A stretch of DNA of 64,000 bases, from assembly GCA_949358305.1 (NCBI GenBank), contig OX442322.1, positions 7,006,001-7,070,000 on the forward strand, in the 5' to 3' direction. Below the pieces are notes generated by a model that saw only the letters and a program-made list of their open reading frames with translations, did no database searches and was not told the origin of the DNA. The stretch's first letter is position 1. Each line of letters starts with the position of its first letter. The position numbers and the translations under genes are program-made. This document shows, piece by piece, positions 51,521-62,847 of the stretch. The DNA is from Strigamia acuminata (Eukaryota > Arthropoda > Chilopoda > Geophilomorpha > Linotaeniidae).

Positions 51521-54500
51521 ATGGAAACGGACAAATTAGAGAGGAAAATCACCCTTTTGAACAGAGACAATTATGATGCATGGAAGCAACAGATCAAGGT
51601 TCTTCTCATGCACCACGGCTGTTGGGCCTTCACAGATGGAACTGAGGAAGCCCTTGCACCAGGAGCGTCCTGGCGCGACCGCTCGGATTACAAGTTGCGG
51701 AAGGGCCGAGCTTTTAGTTTAATATACTATTCCATTGAAGAGCAATATCACGAGTTGCTCAGTGGAACCGAGGACGCCCAAACAGCATGGAATACACTAA
51801 AGACGAACTCGAGGGCGAGAATTATACGTTTACTGGACGAATTCTTCAGTCTAAAGTATGACCCGGCAACGGAGACAATAGGGATTTTTGCAGCAAAGAT
51901 ACGAAACGCCGCAAAGAAGCTCGCCGACGTCAAACATGACTTAGCAAAGTTGTATCAGGCATTCCAGCTGATTCGGTATTTACCACAAGAGTATCAATCA
52001 ATAGTCCAAGCCATTTATCGATGGGAGGACAAAGACTTCACGTTGGAAAAGGTTGAAATCGAATTGGTCGCGGAAGAAGGCCGACTCACGCAACAACGAC
52101 GAGATTCGGGCCAGGGGCCAATTGGGGATGCTTTCAGCATCAACAACAACAAAAATAGTGACAAAGTACCGCAATTTCAGCAACAAGGCAATAGTGGTCA
52201 AAATAACCGCGGATACCAAGGTGGACAAAAGGGACGAGAAAGATCGAATTATAGAGGTGGAGCAAATACAAGAAGCTTTAGAGGAAATCCAACCGGATCA
52301 ACGGGACGGGGGCCGTGTTTTCGGTGCAGCCAGCACGGACATTGGGCTAAGGATTGCACAGCTCAAATACAGCAAGTGCCGAACAGCAATATGAAGTCCA
52401 ATACGGTCGAAGAACTCGATACCGAGATGCTGGATGTTGGTTTCCTCACGGAATTGAGTAAAGAAGAAATGTTGCAATGCAGTGGAACCAACGATTGTTG
52501 GATTTATGACACAGGGGCCACAGGACATTTTTGTAAGGACAAAACTCAATTTCACAACTTTAGAGAAACCACAGCAACAATCAGTCAAGCCGACAAGAAA
52601 ACACTCATCCAAATACAAGGAGTTGGAGATGTGCGCATAATGTGCTTAGTTGGAACTGAAACGATTCCAATAACACTAAAGAAGGTTTATTATGCGCCGG
52701 ACTTGAGAAGAAACTAATTATCGGGGCCGTGCATCGACGAAGCACGATGCAGAGTCGCAATTGGTGCAGGATTGGTGAAGATTTTCGATCCACAATGGAA
52801 AAGACAATTAATGCAAGGAGTTAAAAAGGATCGACTCTACTATATCCAAATTAGCAATGAGAAGCCTGACATTGAGAAGTTGAAAGAAAAGGAGACAAAC
52901 AAGGCGAATACTAGTGAAGAAAAGAAACAACAACCCGCTGGATTAAGCAAAACAACTTCTAATCCAGAGGAAGCACGGCTGTGGCACGAACGACTAGGAC
53001 ACATTCACTTCCCTAGTGTGCAACAGATGAGCAAGACGGAAGCAGTAATCGGGCTGCCCGTACTAGATGTGCCAATAACACAGTGTGATGTGTGTACACT
53101 GGCTAAGAAGAAAGCAATTTCACACAAACCAATACCGGGGATCAGATCAAAAGGACCATTAGAACTTCTGCATATGGATGTTTGTGGAGCTTTTGGCACA
53201 CCTACACTATCAGGAAACAAATACTTTCTTACAATTACGGACGATTATTCACGATATTCAACGGTGTATTTAATGAAACAAAAGGACGAAGTCTTCGAAT
53301 TATTTAAGAAGCATGCAAAACGAATTGAGCGGTTGCTCGGAAAATCAATTTTGGCCATACGAACAGATAACGGGATGGAATTCTGTTCCAACAAATTCGC
53401 ACAATATCTTGAGGAACAGGGGATAGCGCACGAGAGAACCAACGCATATACACCCTCCCAAAATGGCGTTTCCGAGAGACTAAACCAAACGTTAGCCAAT
53501 GGCATGCGAGCGCTGGTTTATGATGCTGGCCTGGAACATCGATTCTGGGGAGAAGCAATCTTGACATTTAACTACTTGAGAAACAAGATTGCAAAGCTTA
53601 ATTCGGAGAAAACACCGATGGAGCTGTACTATGGACGGAAACCATCTTTACGTCATTTAAGAAAATTTGGAAGTCTCTGCTTTGTGCAGAAGAAAGTACG
53701 AGATGGGAAAATAGATAATAAGGGTATCCATGGAATCATGCTCGGATACTCGAGGGTCACCAAAGGATATAGGATCTGGCTGCCAGAATTTTCAAAAGTC
53801 ATTGAAACTAGTGACGTCAGATTCGTGGAAAGCAGGCGCGGAGTTGAACGCGTGCTGGGCCAATCGGAGAAATATACAAGATACATTGATAATTTGAACG
53901 ACAATCTGGAAGACGATGATCGTCCCTATTACTCCGATGAAGACATTAGGCTGCCACTGCCGCCACCCCAGCCTAAGAAGGAAATTGAAGAAGTTTTTCA
54001 CCCTATTAAATTGAGGTTTCGGCTGCCGGAGGAAAAACTTCGAGCAAAACCACCAGCTGTCACGCCACAAGCAAGGACAGAGGTTCCGGACCCAGTTCAT
54101 ACTATACCTCCGCTTGTGTGGAAGAAGATTGAGAAGGTTAGACCTACTGGACAAAAGGACCTGGAATACAGGATTGAGGGATATGAAATACCTAATTTGC
54201 GCTCAATACCAGACGTTAAACGCTACTGTGCTGAGCACAATCTTAATGTACCAGAACACCTTTTTGACGACAAAAGGAAGAAAAAGCCATCTGAATCGAA
54301 TGCAACAGCGGATATTTCAAATTTGGATCCGGATGATACAAGCTTCGATTTCGAGGCGTACCACCTGGAAGTTTGCATTCCTACGCGTTTTGAGCAAATC
54401 GCTGCCTTGCCCGAAAAGGAAGAATGGAACCATGCAATGTGCGACGAAATCATTACGATGCACGAGCGTGAAGTGTGGGAGTTGGTTTCACCACCACCGG

Positions 54501-55951
54501 ATACGAAAGTCATTGGATGTAGATGGATTTATACTGTTAAATCCGACGAGAAAGGTGAAATCGCAAGATATAAGGCCAGACTTGTGGCACAAGGCTTCTC
54601 GCAAGTCTACGGCGACTCGTATGAAGAAACTTTCTCGCCGGTTGTTGACTTTTCGATCGTCCGCTTCATGTTCACGCTACTCGTCTGCATGTTGAAGTGG
54701 TCCTACGTTCAAGCGGATGTAAAATGCGCATATCTTTACGCGAAGTTACACAAAACGATTTACATGCGTCAACCGAAGGGTTTTATCGTACCGGGAAAAG
54801 AAAACTATGTTTGCAGACTCCTTCGTGCGATATACGGCTTGCACCAGTCTGGGAGAGAATGGGGCATAGAATTGGAAGACACCCTATTGAAGCTTGGTCT
54901 GGAGCACGTGAATTGGTGTAACTGCGTGTACAAGTGGAAAAATGTTGCATATTTAATCGTATACGTTGACGATATTGTTGTTTTCGGCAAACAACTCGAA
55001 GACGCAAACAGCGTACTCGATATGATAAAGACACAATTCGACATTGTAATTCTGGGACAGACGAAGAAGCTCTTGGGAGTTGAGTTCTGCTCACACAATC
55101 AATGAATGGTTTTACACCAGAGATCTTACATTGATAAGGTTCTCATCAAATTCAAGAATCATTTGCAACTTGTAAAAGTCAGATCTCAACCAATGACCAA
55201 GACAACCATCCTTACCAAACAACAATGCCCAGATACTTTGGAACACTTCAAGTTAATAGAGGGAATACCATACCGAAGTCTGCTCGGATGTTTGGCCTTT
55301 ATCGCATCGCGAACGAGACCGGACATGACATACGCCGTCAACATTCTGAGCCAGTTCCAATCTAATCCTGGATGGGATCACTGGATCGTGTTGCTAGATC
55401 TACTAAGTTATTTGCGAACAACAAGGAACTTTGGCCTAATGCTATATCCGAATGATCGAATTGAAGTCATCGGTTATAGTGACTCGGACTATGCAAATAA
55501 CAGGGATGATCGTATTTCTGTAGGAGGAACTATGATAACTCTGGGGAATTCACCCATTTATTGGAGGACTTTCAAGCAAAGGAATGTTACACTCTCGACC
55601 ATGGAGGCGGAGTATGTGGCCCTCACGGAGACAGTGAAGGATTATATCTGGATCGTCAGGGTCTTACTCGAGATCATGCCCGACGTCGCAAACAAGTTCT
55701 ACCATCGAATTCTTTGCGACAACATCTCAACCGTAGATTTTACGAAATCCTGCGTAGAGAATCGAAAGACTAAACATATCGATATCCGATATCACTTCAT
55801 ACGCGAACTCGTCAGACGAGATAACCTCCAAATTGTGCATGTCGGAACGAAGTCTAATTGGGCAGATATCTTCACCAAGTCTGTGGATAAAACGGATCTT
55901 ATCCATTTTTGCAATCGGTTTCTAGTTGATATAAATTTCCTACTAGCTTGA
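51521..55951 (+). pseudogene. Copia F gag-pol polyprotein, two premature stops
   Basis: Single frame of about 1476 codons interrupted by TAA at 52715-52717 and TGA at 55103-55105. Gag: copia capsid type (NRDNYDAWKQQIKVLL), zinc knuckle CFRCSQHGHWAKDC. Protease: WIYDTGATGHF. Integrase: HHCC finger (LWHERLGHIH ... CDVCTLAK), LLHMDVCGAFG, IRTDNGMEF and SQNGVSERLNQTL (D, D, E). Reverse transcriptase: CRWIYTVKSDEKGEIARYKA, LYAKLHKTIYMRQPKGF, LIVYVDDIVVFGK (Tyr codon at 54962). RNase H: GYSDSDYANNRDDRIS, LSTMEAEYVAL, LCDNISTVD. All catalytic motifs are present, so only the two stops separate it from an intact element. Confidence 0.93.
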
Positions 55952-56297
55952 TTATACGAGGGGGCCGATTGTTAAGATATAACATGTATTGGTAATAGCT
56001 ATATATGTCGTATTATCAAGCGACATCTTGTTCTGTATTCTATTAATTGTTTACACATATTTGCGCTTAGCTTTTCGAGTATTATTAATGCTTTGTTTAC
56101 ATGTGTATCTTTTACTTTATGCCACTAGGTGGCTCTCTGTATGTAACTGATGAATCACATGTTATAGTTCATTAAACTGTCACTTGATGTGATGTTTCAC
56201 ACCTGTAAACACCTGTTTTGTTCTCTGCTGCTTTTGGAGTTTTTCCAAACCACTGACACTATACATTATCCACACAATTTAGGATCACAATTCAACA
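55952..56297 (+). repeat. 3' LTR of copia F with preceding polypurine tract
   Basis: The LTR itself is 55970-56297. The tract GAGGGGGCCGAT ends at 55969. Differences from the left copy include CACGTATTT/CACATATTT and CACGTGTA/CATGTGTA. Confidence 0.92.
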
Positions 56298-56751
56298 GGT
56301 ATCTGAGCCGTAACTATATACGCAATTCAATCCTAAGACTGGAGTAAATCCTATTTCTAATAATCGTTCGTGGAGCTTGAAATACCACATCCTTCCGGAC
56401 TGGTGAAGTCTGTACAAGGATTTGACCAGCCGCCAACACTTGTGTTGGTTCTCTTTGGTCCGAAAGCCCTTCGGGATATTGATGTATTGTGGCACATCAA
56501 GGTCTCCGTACAAGTACGCAGACTTGATGTCGAGATGTTTATCTCGCCAGCCTTGCAGAACCACAAGAGAACAAAAGAATATCAGTACGAGAACAAAGTT
56601 GACCACTGGTGAAAATATCTCAGTGAAGTCAACTCCTTCTTTCTGCCCAAAACCTTGCGCAACTAAACGTGCTCTCCAGCGTTTGATTGCCCCAGTGTAG
56701 TCACGCTTGATTTTATAAATCCATTTTGTTCCCAGTAAATTCATTCCAGAA
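56298..56751 (-). pseudogene. Copia G2 reverse transcriptase fragment (right of copia F)
   Basis: Minus strand from 56751: GMNLLGTKWIYKIKRDYTGA, RWRARLVAQGFGQKEGVDF, HLDIKSAYLYGDLDVPQY, ending at LNCVYSYGSDT where copia F begins. Its last 220 bases repeat 50214-50433. On the right it joins the middle of an LTR (56752), so everything from within the LTR to the integrase end of G2 has been deleted. Confidence 0.85.
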
Positions 56752-57103
56752 AACATAAAAGCGCACCTTTTTCGAGGCTACAAAGCTTAAACAAGAACGA
56801 ATCATTGTTAACAAGCAAAGATTCATTCTTTACATAACAAAGGCAAAACAACGGCATAAACAATCGATAATGTAAACAAAAGCCATGAGAAACTAAAAGA
56901 TAAGTGCTCATATTCGAGCAGACGACATATCGGTATGTCATTGCTAATAAGCACATTGGTTGGGGCACTTAGCACAGGAACAAGGGTTTAAAAGTCAATA
57001 TCAACCAATGTAACACGGATACAGAATTGCAATGACACACACGTTGCATTTAACCGGAAACATGCAACCGATAAGATCAAACAGTTGGGCATTTTTCTAA
57101 CAA
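56752..57103 (-). repeat. Copia G2 5' LTR, truncated
   Basis: Minus-strand TGTTAGAAAAATGCCC begins at 57103, directly after the ATTGT target copy in G1 RNase H. The LTR matches 48899-49251 and is broken at 56752, about 110 bases before its expected end. Confidence 0.88.
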
Positions 57104-58305
57104 CAATTTGCTAGGTTGATAACATAGTTGGGGGTATTCGCCAGATATCTTAACACTTGTATTAGCATTTTAACATGCCTGTTAGAGTGGGTCTCGTTGT
57201 ATTGAGACAATACAATAACGCTGAAGAGGATATCTGGACGCGTTCTGTTCGCGATAAATAGTAAACTCCCTACTAGGGACCTGTATGGGAACGTCGAGTT
57301 TATTTGTTCGCCCGGTTGTACCTTCTGTATCATGGTACCAACTGTGACTGGGATTTTAATCTTATGGCACGGGTCAATGTCATATTTCTCGACTAATTTC
57401 GCAATATAACTCTTTTGATGTACTAAAATGTCCCCATTTTTCCTCTCAAAATGAATCCCTAATAGTAGAGTTACTGGTCCAAGGTTGACTATTTCAAAGC
57501 TCTCTTGAATCCACTCGATGATACATTGTTCAACGAAAGCATCACGACTGAACAAAACAATATTGTCGACGTAAAACAAAAGGACGGCATCTGAGCCGTA
57601 ATTATATACGCAATTCAATCCTAAGACTGGAGTAAATCCTATTTCTAATAATCGTTCGTGGAGCTTGAAATACCACATCCTCCCGGACTGGTGAAGTCCG
57701 TACAAGGATTTGACCAGTCGCCAACATTTGTGTTGGTTCTCTTTGGTCCGAAAGCCCTTCGGGATATTGATGTATTGTGGCACATCAAGGTCTCCGTACA
57801 AGTACGCAGACTTGATGTCGAGATGTGTATCTCCCCAGCCTTGCAGAACCACAAGAGAACAAAAGAATATCAGTACGAGAACAAAGTTGACCACTGGTGA
57901 AAATATCTCAGTGAAGTCAACTCCTTTCTGCCCAAAACCTTGCGCAACTAAACGTGCTCTCCAGCGTTTAATTGCCCCAGTGTAGTCACGCTTGATTTTA
58001 TAAATCCATTTTGTTCCCAGTAAATTCATCCCCTCGGTTTTATCAACCTCCTCGTAAACTTTTCTGTCATTAAAGATATTAATCTCGTCATCCATGGCAT
58101 CCTGCCAGTCGGATTTATTCGGATTGGACATAGCCTCTTCAAAAGTATCCGGTTCAACGGATGCATGGCCGGCAAACCCAACGGTCTCATCTGTTGCCTT
58201 AAAGTCGAAACAACCCCCATCGTACTGATAGTCTTCTTCTTTGCACCATCGTACAACATCAATCCGACTGCGGATTCTATCGCCTAGTGGTGTTATGTAG
58301 ATCAC
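57104..58305 (-). pseudogene. Copia G1 reverse transcriptase
   Basis: Minus-strand frame with LLGTKWIYKIKRDYTGA, DFTEIFSPVVNF, HLDIKSAYLYGDLDVPQY, SLYGLHQSGRMWY, FERKNGDILVHQKSYI and NRTRPDILFSV, ending within RNase H (NLANC) where the G2 LTR is inserted. The catalytic YVDD reads YVDN (LLFYVDNIVLF) through a single base, while G2 has YVDD, so this copy is predicted inactive. The frame is offset from the integrase frame at 58308. Confidence 0.9.
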
Positions 58306-58307
58306 AT

Positions 58308-60617
58308 CTACCTGCCCGGCAGTTTCACCATTTGTCTAACGGTTTCCCTCCGTTGCCACTGTGTCATGTCCAAAATTTTTAAATTCTGGGGAGCGGTGAT
58401 ACGTTTTCTTATTATATCCCCCTTTAACTTAGCACCGCGTGGTGGATTCCTCCTAACTGGTGGAGGTGTGAGAGTCGGATTTGGAAGCCGAACTTCCACT
58501 TGTTGCTCCTCCTCTTCTTCAATCCCACCAGCAGCTTGAGCGATTTCTTCCACAATTTCAGGCTCGACCGCCTGTTGGACTAATTGGGGATTCGGAATCG
58601 CATGTTTCGGGGCCTGAAACAACTGCTGTATGATAAGGGGAACCTGTTGCCGAACTGGAGCCACTTTCTGTGGTATTGGGGCTGGAATTCCCCCTTGTGC
58701 CACTGGAATTTCTTCCTCATCTGAATCTTCATAATTCAAATTTCCCATATAATTAGGTTCGGATGGAATTTCACTCAGTTGCATCGACTCGTGCCAAAAG
58801 ACATTCTCATTAATCTTTACATGTTTTGAAGCAATCACTTGGTTGGATTTGGGGTCCCAAACTCGATACCCCCGCGTCTTTATCGCGTAACCGACTAGGG
58901 CCCCAGGCCATGCCCTTTCTTCCAACTTGCTTCTTCTTGTTTGCGAAGGAATGTGCACGAAAACTTTAGAACCGATACATCTTAAGTGTCTCAACGACAT
59001 TTTCTTGTTATAAAACAAGTTATAAGGGGTTTTCCCACTTAAGCTTGCATGTGGGAATCTATTTTTAAGATAGACAACTGTCACGGCTAATTCTGCCCAC
59101 AAACCCTTTGGAAAATTGTTTTCGAAGAGCATGGCTCTAATTCCCCCAACAATTGTTCTGTTTGCTCTTTCGGCTACAGAATTCATTTCTGGGGAGTAGG
59201 GGTTTGTTTGGATGCACTTAAGCCCAATAGAAGCCGCATAGTCATCCCACTTTTTCGACACAAACTCCCCGCCGTTGTCTGTCTTGATGCATTTGACCTT
59301 TTTTCCAGTGCTGCGCTCAACTTCAGTTTGCCATCGTTTGAAACGCTCAAATGCATCCCCCTTGTTTTTAATAATTTCCACCCACATAAAACGTGAGTAA
59401 TCGTCCACGATTATCAAGTAATAACTGGCCCCACCAAGAGATTTAAAAGGCTGAGGGCCCCACAGATCCATGTGGATTACTTCCAAAATTCCCTTTGTAG
59501 AAATTTCTGGGATTGGGGAAAAGGTTGCCCTAGTGCTCTTTGCCTTCGAACACGCGTCGCAAGGCGAAAGTTCTTTGTCGGAGAGTTTAACTCCGAAAAT
59601 GTCAGGCGAAACTTCCATTTTTGCAATCCCACTTGCATTAAAATGGCCCATTCTGGAGTGCCAAATGTCCATTGGCTGTGGTTTCACTTTGATCTTTTCG
59701 ATTTTTCCCCCATTCGAAACGTTTTGCCCGTTAGTATCATTTAAATCGCTTTTCTGAAGATTTGACGCATTTACTAGCGCATTTACGCTCACTTGCTGCT
59801 TCGCTGCAGTCTGCACTGCGCCACTCAATGTGTTTAGTAATGCTGCCTTAAAATCTACTGTTTTTAGTAAAGGATTAATGACACTTGCACTTTTTACAAC
59901 ATTTTTGACCGAATTTCCACCCACCGCTGCACTCTGTTGCGCAGAAGGTGCAGTTGTGTTCACAATATTGGCCTCTATTTTGCAGTTAACTTTGTACATC
60001 CGATCATTCGTTCTTTCTGCAACAATAAAAGGCTCACTAATTCGGTCTTTAAACATGGTCAACTTTCCATTTTTGATAAAAGTTGTGAAACCAGCTTCAT
60101 CTGTCCGGCCCAGCGATAAGAGGTTTTTCTTAAAATTTGGCGCAAAATAAACATTTTGCAGTGTGATTTCCCTACATCTGCCCGCATAACAAGATGTGAT
60201 CAACACGTTGCCAATGCCCTCGATTTTAGACTTCCCTTCTCCCTGCTGGACACTATAGCCGGACAGTGGCTTGAAGGTCACGAACCAACTTCTATTAAAT
60301 GAAAAGTGATCTGTTGCACCGGTATCTATGTACCAGTGCGGATCAAAGTCGCAATGCGACATTAAAGACAATGGTGGTGACAAGGTGACTTCCTCTTCAG
60401 TTTGATGAACTGCCGCTGAAAACATTGTCAATGGCTCATCAAAGATGTCAACTTGTCCCAAATTGGCCTTTTTGGTCTTTCCACCACGGCCACGTCCTCG
60501 TGCAGTGCCTTTTGCTAGCTGCGCAGAGGTGCCACCTCGTTGGCTTTGCATATTCGCTTGTTGTTTGGGCGGTGACGGGCATTCTCTCGCGAAGTGACCA
60601 GTGCCGCCACAGGAAAA
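58308..60617 (-). pseudogene. Copia G1 nucleocapsid, protease and integrase (5' side cut by copia H)
   Basis: Minus strand from 60617: zinc knuckle CGGTGHFAREC (start of the visible part), a basic Gly/Arg stretch (ARGRGRGGKTKK), protease WYIDTGATDHFSF, pre-integrase finger (WHSRMGHFN ... CDACSKAK), integrase HMDLWGPQPF, IKTDNGGEFVSK and EMNSVAERANRTI (D, D, E), then GALVGYAIKTRGYRVWDP and a Pro/Gln-rich linker before reverse transcriptase. Long intact frame of 747 codons from 60551. The capsid region lies beyond the copia H insertion. A frame offset at 58308 separates it from reverse transcriptase. Confidence 0.9.
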
Positions 60618-61010
60618 ACTGTTGGTCTAAAGACCAAATATTATCGATGAATATATTTTATTTCTTCTTGATTTCCCTTTAGGTTTAGATATTCAGCGCA
60701 TATTAGTTATTACTTGATTGTTTTCGATGTTAACATTAATTTAGCGCTGTCTCGTATGTAATTCCATACTTTTATCACTTTCTGCTAGGATTTGTCCTAT
60801 TATCAAATGATTTGTTCATATTCAATGTCAATTTCTGGCACCAGGTGCCACTCTACATTATTATCTGATTCCAACATGGCGCTGCACGTGAGCCACTGCA
60901 GCTTGGCTATTTTCTCTCTTCATTTGGAAACATTATGTAAAGTATTTTCTTTTTATTAAAGTGTATTTTGTTTTAAACCTCGTTCATTGTTATTAAGCAC
61001 ATTCAGTGCT
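60618..61010 (+). repeat. 5' LTR of copia H (right end uncertain)
   Basis: The left edge is fixed by the break in copia G1. It starts with a 16-base palindrome TTGGTCTAAAGACCAA (60619-60634). The right edge lies near the AAGCACATTCA/GTGCTTTCAGG stretch around 61000-61015. No second copy is in the window to confirm it. Confidence 0.6.
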
Positions 61011-62214
61011 TTCAGGCGACTATAAGCGGCCATTTGCCGCGCGCCTTATACGTATCTGCCCGATACGTTTCGCGAACGTTCGTACGCGAAGTACGACACC
61101 ATTTCGCGTTGATACGCACGCTTCCGACCGGTTATTCACCGGATTCGCGCACTCCTCTGCTACATTGGTAGCAGAGGGTGGTTGTTGGCTAATTTAGCAC
61201 CATTCTGGCTAATTTATCGCGAAATTTTCGCGATTTTCGTGAAATTTTTCGCGAATTCATTTATTTTCAGGTTTCAACAGCTTTGACGCCGTTTTTCCTG
61301 CATTACACGACTTGTGCAACGTCTGAGACGTGTTACCAACGTTTTCAACAGTCTACACTGTTTATTTCGTCAATTTCTCGCCTAATTATCGTCGCAATTC
61401 TCACGAAATTCGCGAATTTGCGCCGACATTTATGTTTACAGATCCCGACCGCCATTTTGGATCCGATTTTCGTCTCGAGAACGTCGACAACGTTCCACCG
61501 ACGTTCACAGACAACCAGGGTTGTCTACCACGCCAGCATTTATTTAATTTTCTCCGAAATTCCGCGGGTTTCGCGAATTTCGAGAGAAATCTTTTGTTTT
61601 TGCAGATTTGTCGCCGATTTTCCGCTCGTCAACGTCGAAGTGACGTTTTACAGCCAGAAACGGATTGAATTCCGCTGTGTATACCCCGGAGTATACACAG
61701 TATCGTCGATTTACAATTTTCCGGACGAAAAGCCTCGATTTATCGAGAAGAAATTCGGATTTTTCCAATCCGAATTTGCGCTTTTTCCAGTTTTTCGAGA
61801 AAACTGCGCCGTGCCTTCATTTGCACGAGGATCGCAACCGCGATCGATTCATCTATTTCTCCTTTGTGTCGAAATTACCTTTGTTAATTTTAAGGGGGAT
61901 TTTGGTGGGACATTTAGAATCCTCGACGCCCTACGTTCGATTCCGAACACCGCGTTGTTGTATTCTGTGGCAAGGCTGAGCCCTGCGCCACCCGACATTC
62001 CCGTGACCCCAGGTGGTCGTAAAGGACGTCGGGGGGACACTTGCCACAGGTTGTCAGGCAATTTTAGCATTGCCTCCCAATTTTGGTCTTTCGCTTCGGA
62101 CAACGAGGGATCAGTGCTACGAATTGTGAAAAGTGCTCCGATTTCGTGCGACGGTTTAGTGCCACTCTCTAAGCTTTTGTGTTCTCCGCGTCCTGTTTTG
62201 TCTAGCGATTTACG
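61011..62214 (+). other. Copia H leader
   Basis: About 1.2 kb rich in TTTCGCG-type words. A 320-codon open frame (61283-62245) overlaps the gag start but shows no recognisable domain and has a composition like the surrounding noncoding sequence, so I do not call it a gene. A tract TTTTCAG (about 61267) and another TTTTTGCAG (about 61598) could be splice acceptors. Confidence 0.45.
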
Positions 62215-62847
62215 ATGCAGAAGGCGGCTAACTCGAACAGTTTAATTCCGGTTCTCGGTGTTGACAATTACGAACAATGGCGGTTGTCAATGCAGTTTTT
62301 GCTGAAGTCTGAGGGGCTCTGGAGGCACGTGACGGAGGACAAGGAAGCGGAACATATTGCCACGTTAACGCCCAAAGAATTGGATAGATTCATGATAAAG
62401 AAGGACAAGGCATTAGGACACATCTACAGCCATGTGAGCCCCGCCAAGCGTACTGTTTTGGAAACCTGTAACACGCCAAAGGAGGCGTGGGACAAGTTGG
62501 CGAAAACATACGCGCCCAGCTCTAGAGCCCGTCAAGCGGCGATGCGCTGGGAGTTCCTCAGCCTCCAACTCCAACCTGGCGAAGATATGCCGGACTTCAT
62601 TGCCCGCGTGGACAATTACGTGCGGCAATTAAGTGACGTTAATGAAATTATCAGTCCGATTCACCACGCGTACCAGTACCTGAAGTGTTTACCGCCCGAA
62701 TATGCTCAGGCCACCTTCGCAATATACCATTGGCCAGATCCACAGTTTACGCCGAAGGATGTTGCGGCTCAAATCCATCGGCTTACTCGGAACGAGCCAA
62801 TCATCAGCTCACGCGTCTATGAAGGGACAATTCCGACCCCGAAATAA
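62215..62847 (+). CDS. Copia H gag (capsid part)
   Basis: 210 codons from ATG 62215. Typical copia capsid (UBN2 type): GVDNYEQWRLSMQFLLKSEG near the start, ALGHIYSHVSPAKRTVL, EAWDKLAKTYAPSSRARQ, MRWEFLSLQLQPGEDMPDF and YLKCLPPEYAQATFAI. The frame ends at EGTIPTPK, just before the zinc knuckle, which lies in the +1 frame from about 62819. Copia elements normally read gag and pol in one frame, so a frameshift mutation near 62810 is likely. Confidence 0.9.
   Translation: MQKAANSNSLIPVLGVDNYEQWRLSMQFLLKSEGLWRHVTEDKEAEHIATLTPKELDRFMIKKDKALGHIYSHVSPAKRTVLETCNTPKEAWDKLAKTYAPSSRARQAAMRWEFLSLQLQPGEDMPDFIARVDNYVRQLSDVNEIISPIHHAYQYLKCLPPEYAQATFAIYHWPDPQFTPKDVAAQIHRLTRNEPIISSRVYEGTIPTPK

Larger units (their letters stand above)
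50434..56297 (+). mobile_element. Copia element F (plus strand), inserted in copia G2
   Basis: LTRs 50434-50757 (outer TGTT missing) and 55970-56297 (328 bp, TGTTAAGATAT to TTCAACA), about two differences. Primer site GGTTATGGGCC follows the left LTR, as in copia elements that prime from an internal part of initiator tRNA-Met. Purine tract GAGGGGGCCGAT precedes the right LTR. One gag-pol frame with two in-frame stops. The flanks are not a normal 5-bp duplication: 220 bp of G reverse transcriptase sequence (50214-50433) is repeated at 56298-56517. Confidence 0.92.
46840..60617 (-). mobile_element. Copia element G1 (minus strand) with internal copy G2, inserted in gypsy B
   Basis: Ty1/copia order on the minus strand: zinc knuckle, protease, integrase (60617-58308), reverse transcriptase (58305-57104), then a second element of the same family (G2) inserted within RNase H, then the G1 RNase H end and LTR. 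The junctions GCAA-ATTGT-LTR at 57104/57103 and LTR-ATTGT-AAG at 48788/48787 give a 5-bp target duplication ATTGT for G2. Copia F is inside G2. The G1 5' part is cut off at 60618 by copia H. Three LTR copies alternate with RNase H ends on the left side, as expected after unequal exchange between LTRs. Confidence 0.8.

Noticed and set aside
61283-62245. 320-codon plus-strand frame upstream of copia H gag
   Set aside because: No recognisable motif, overlaps gag start in another frame, composition like the leader.
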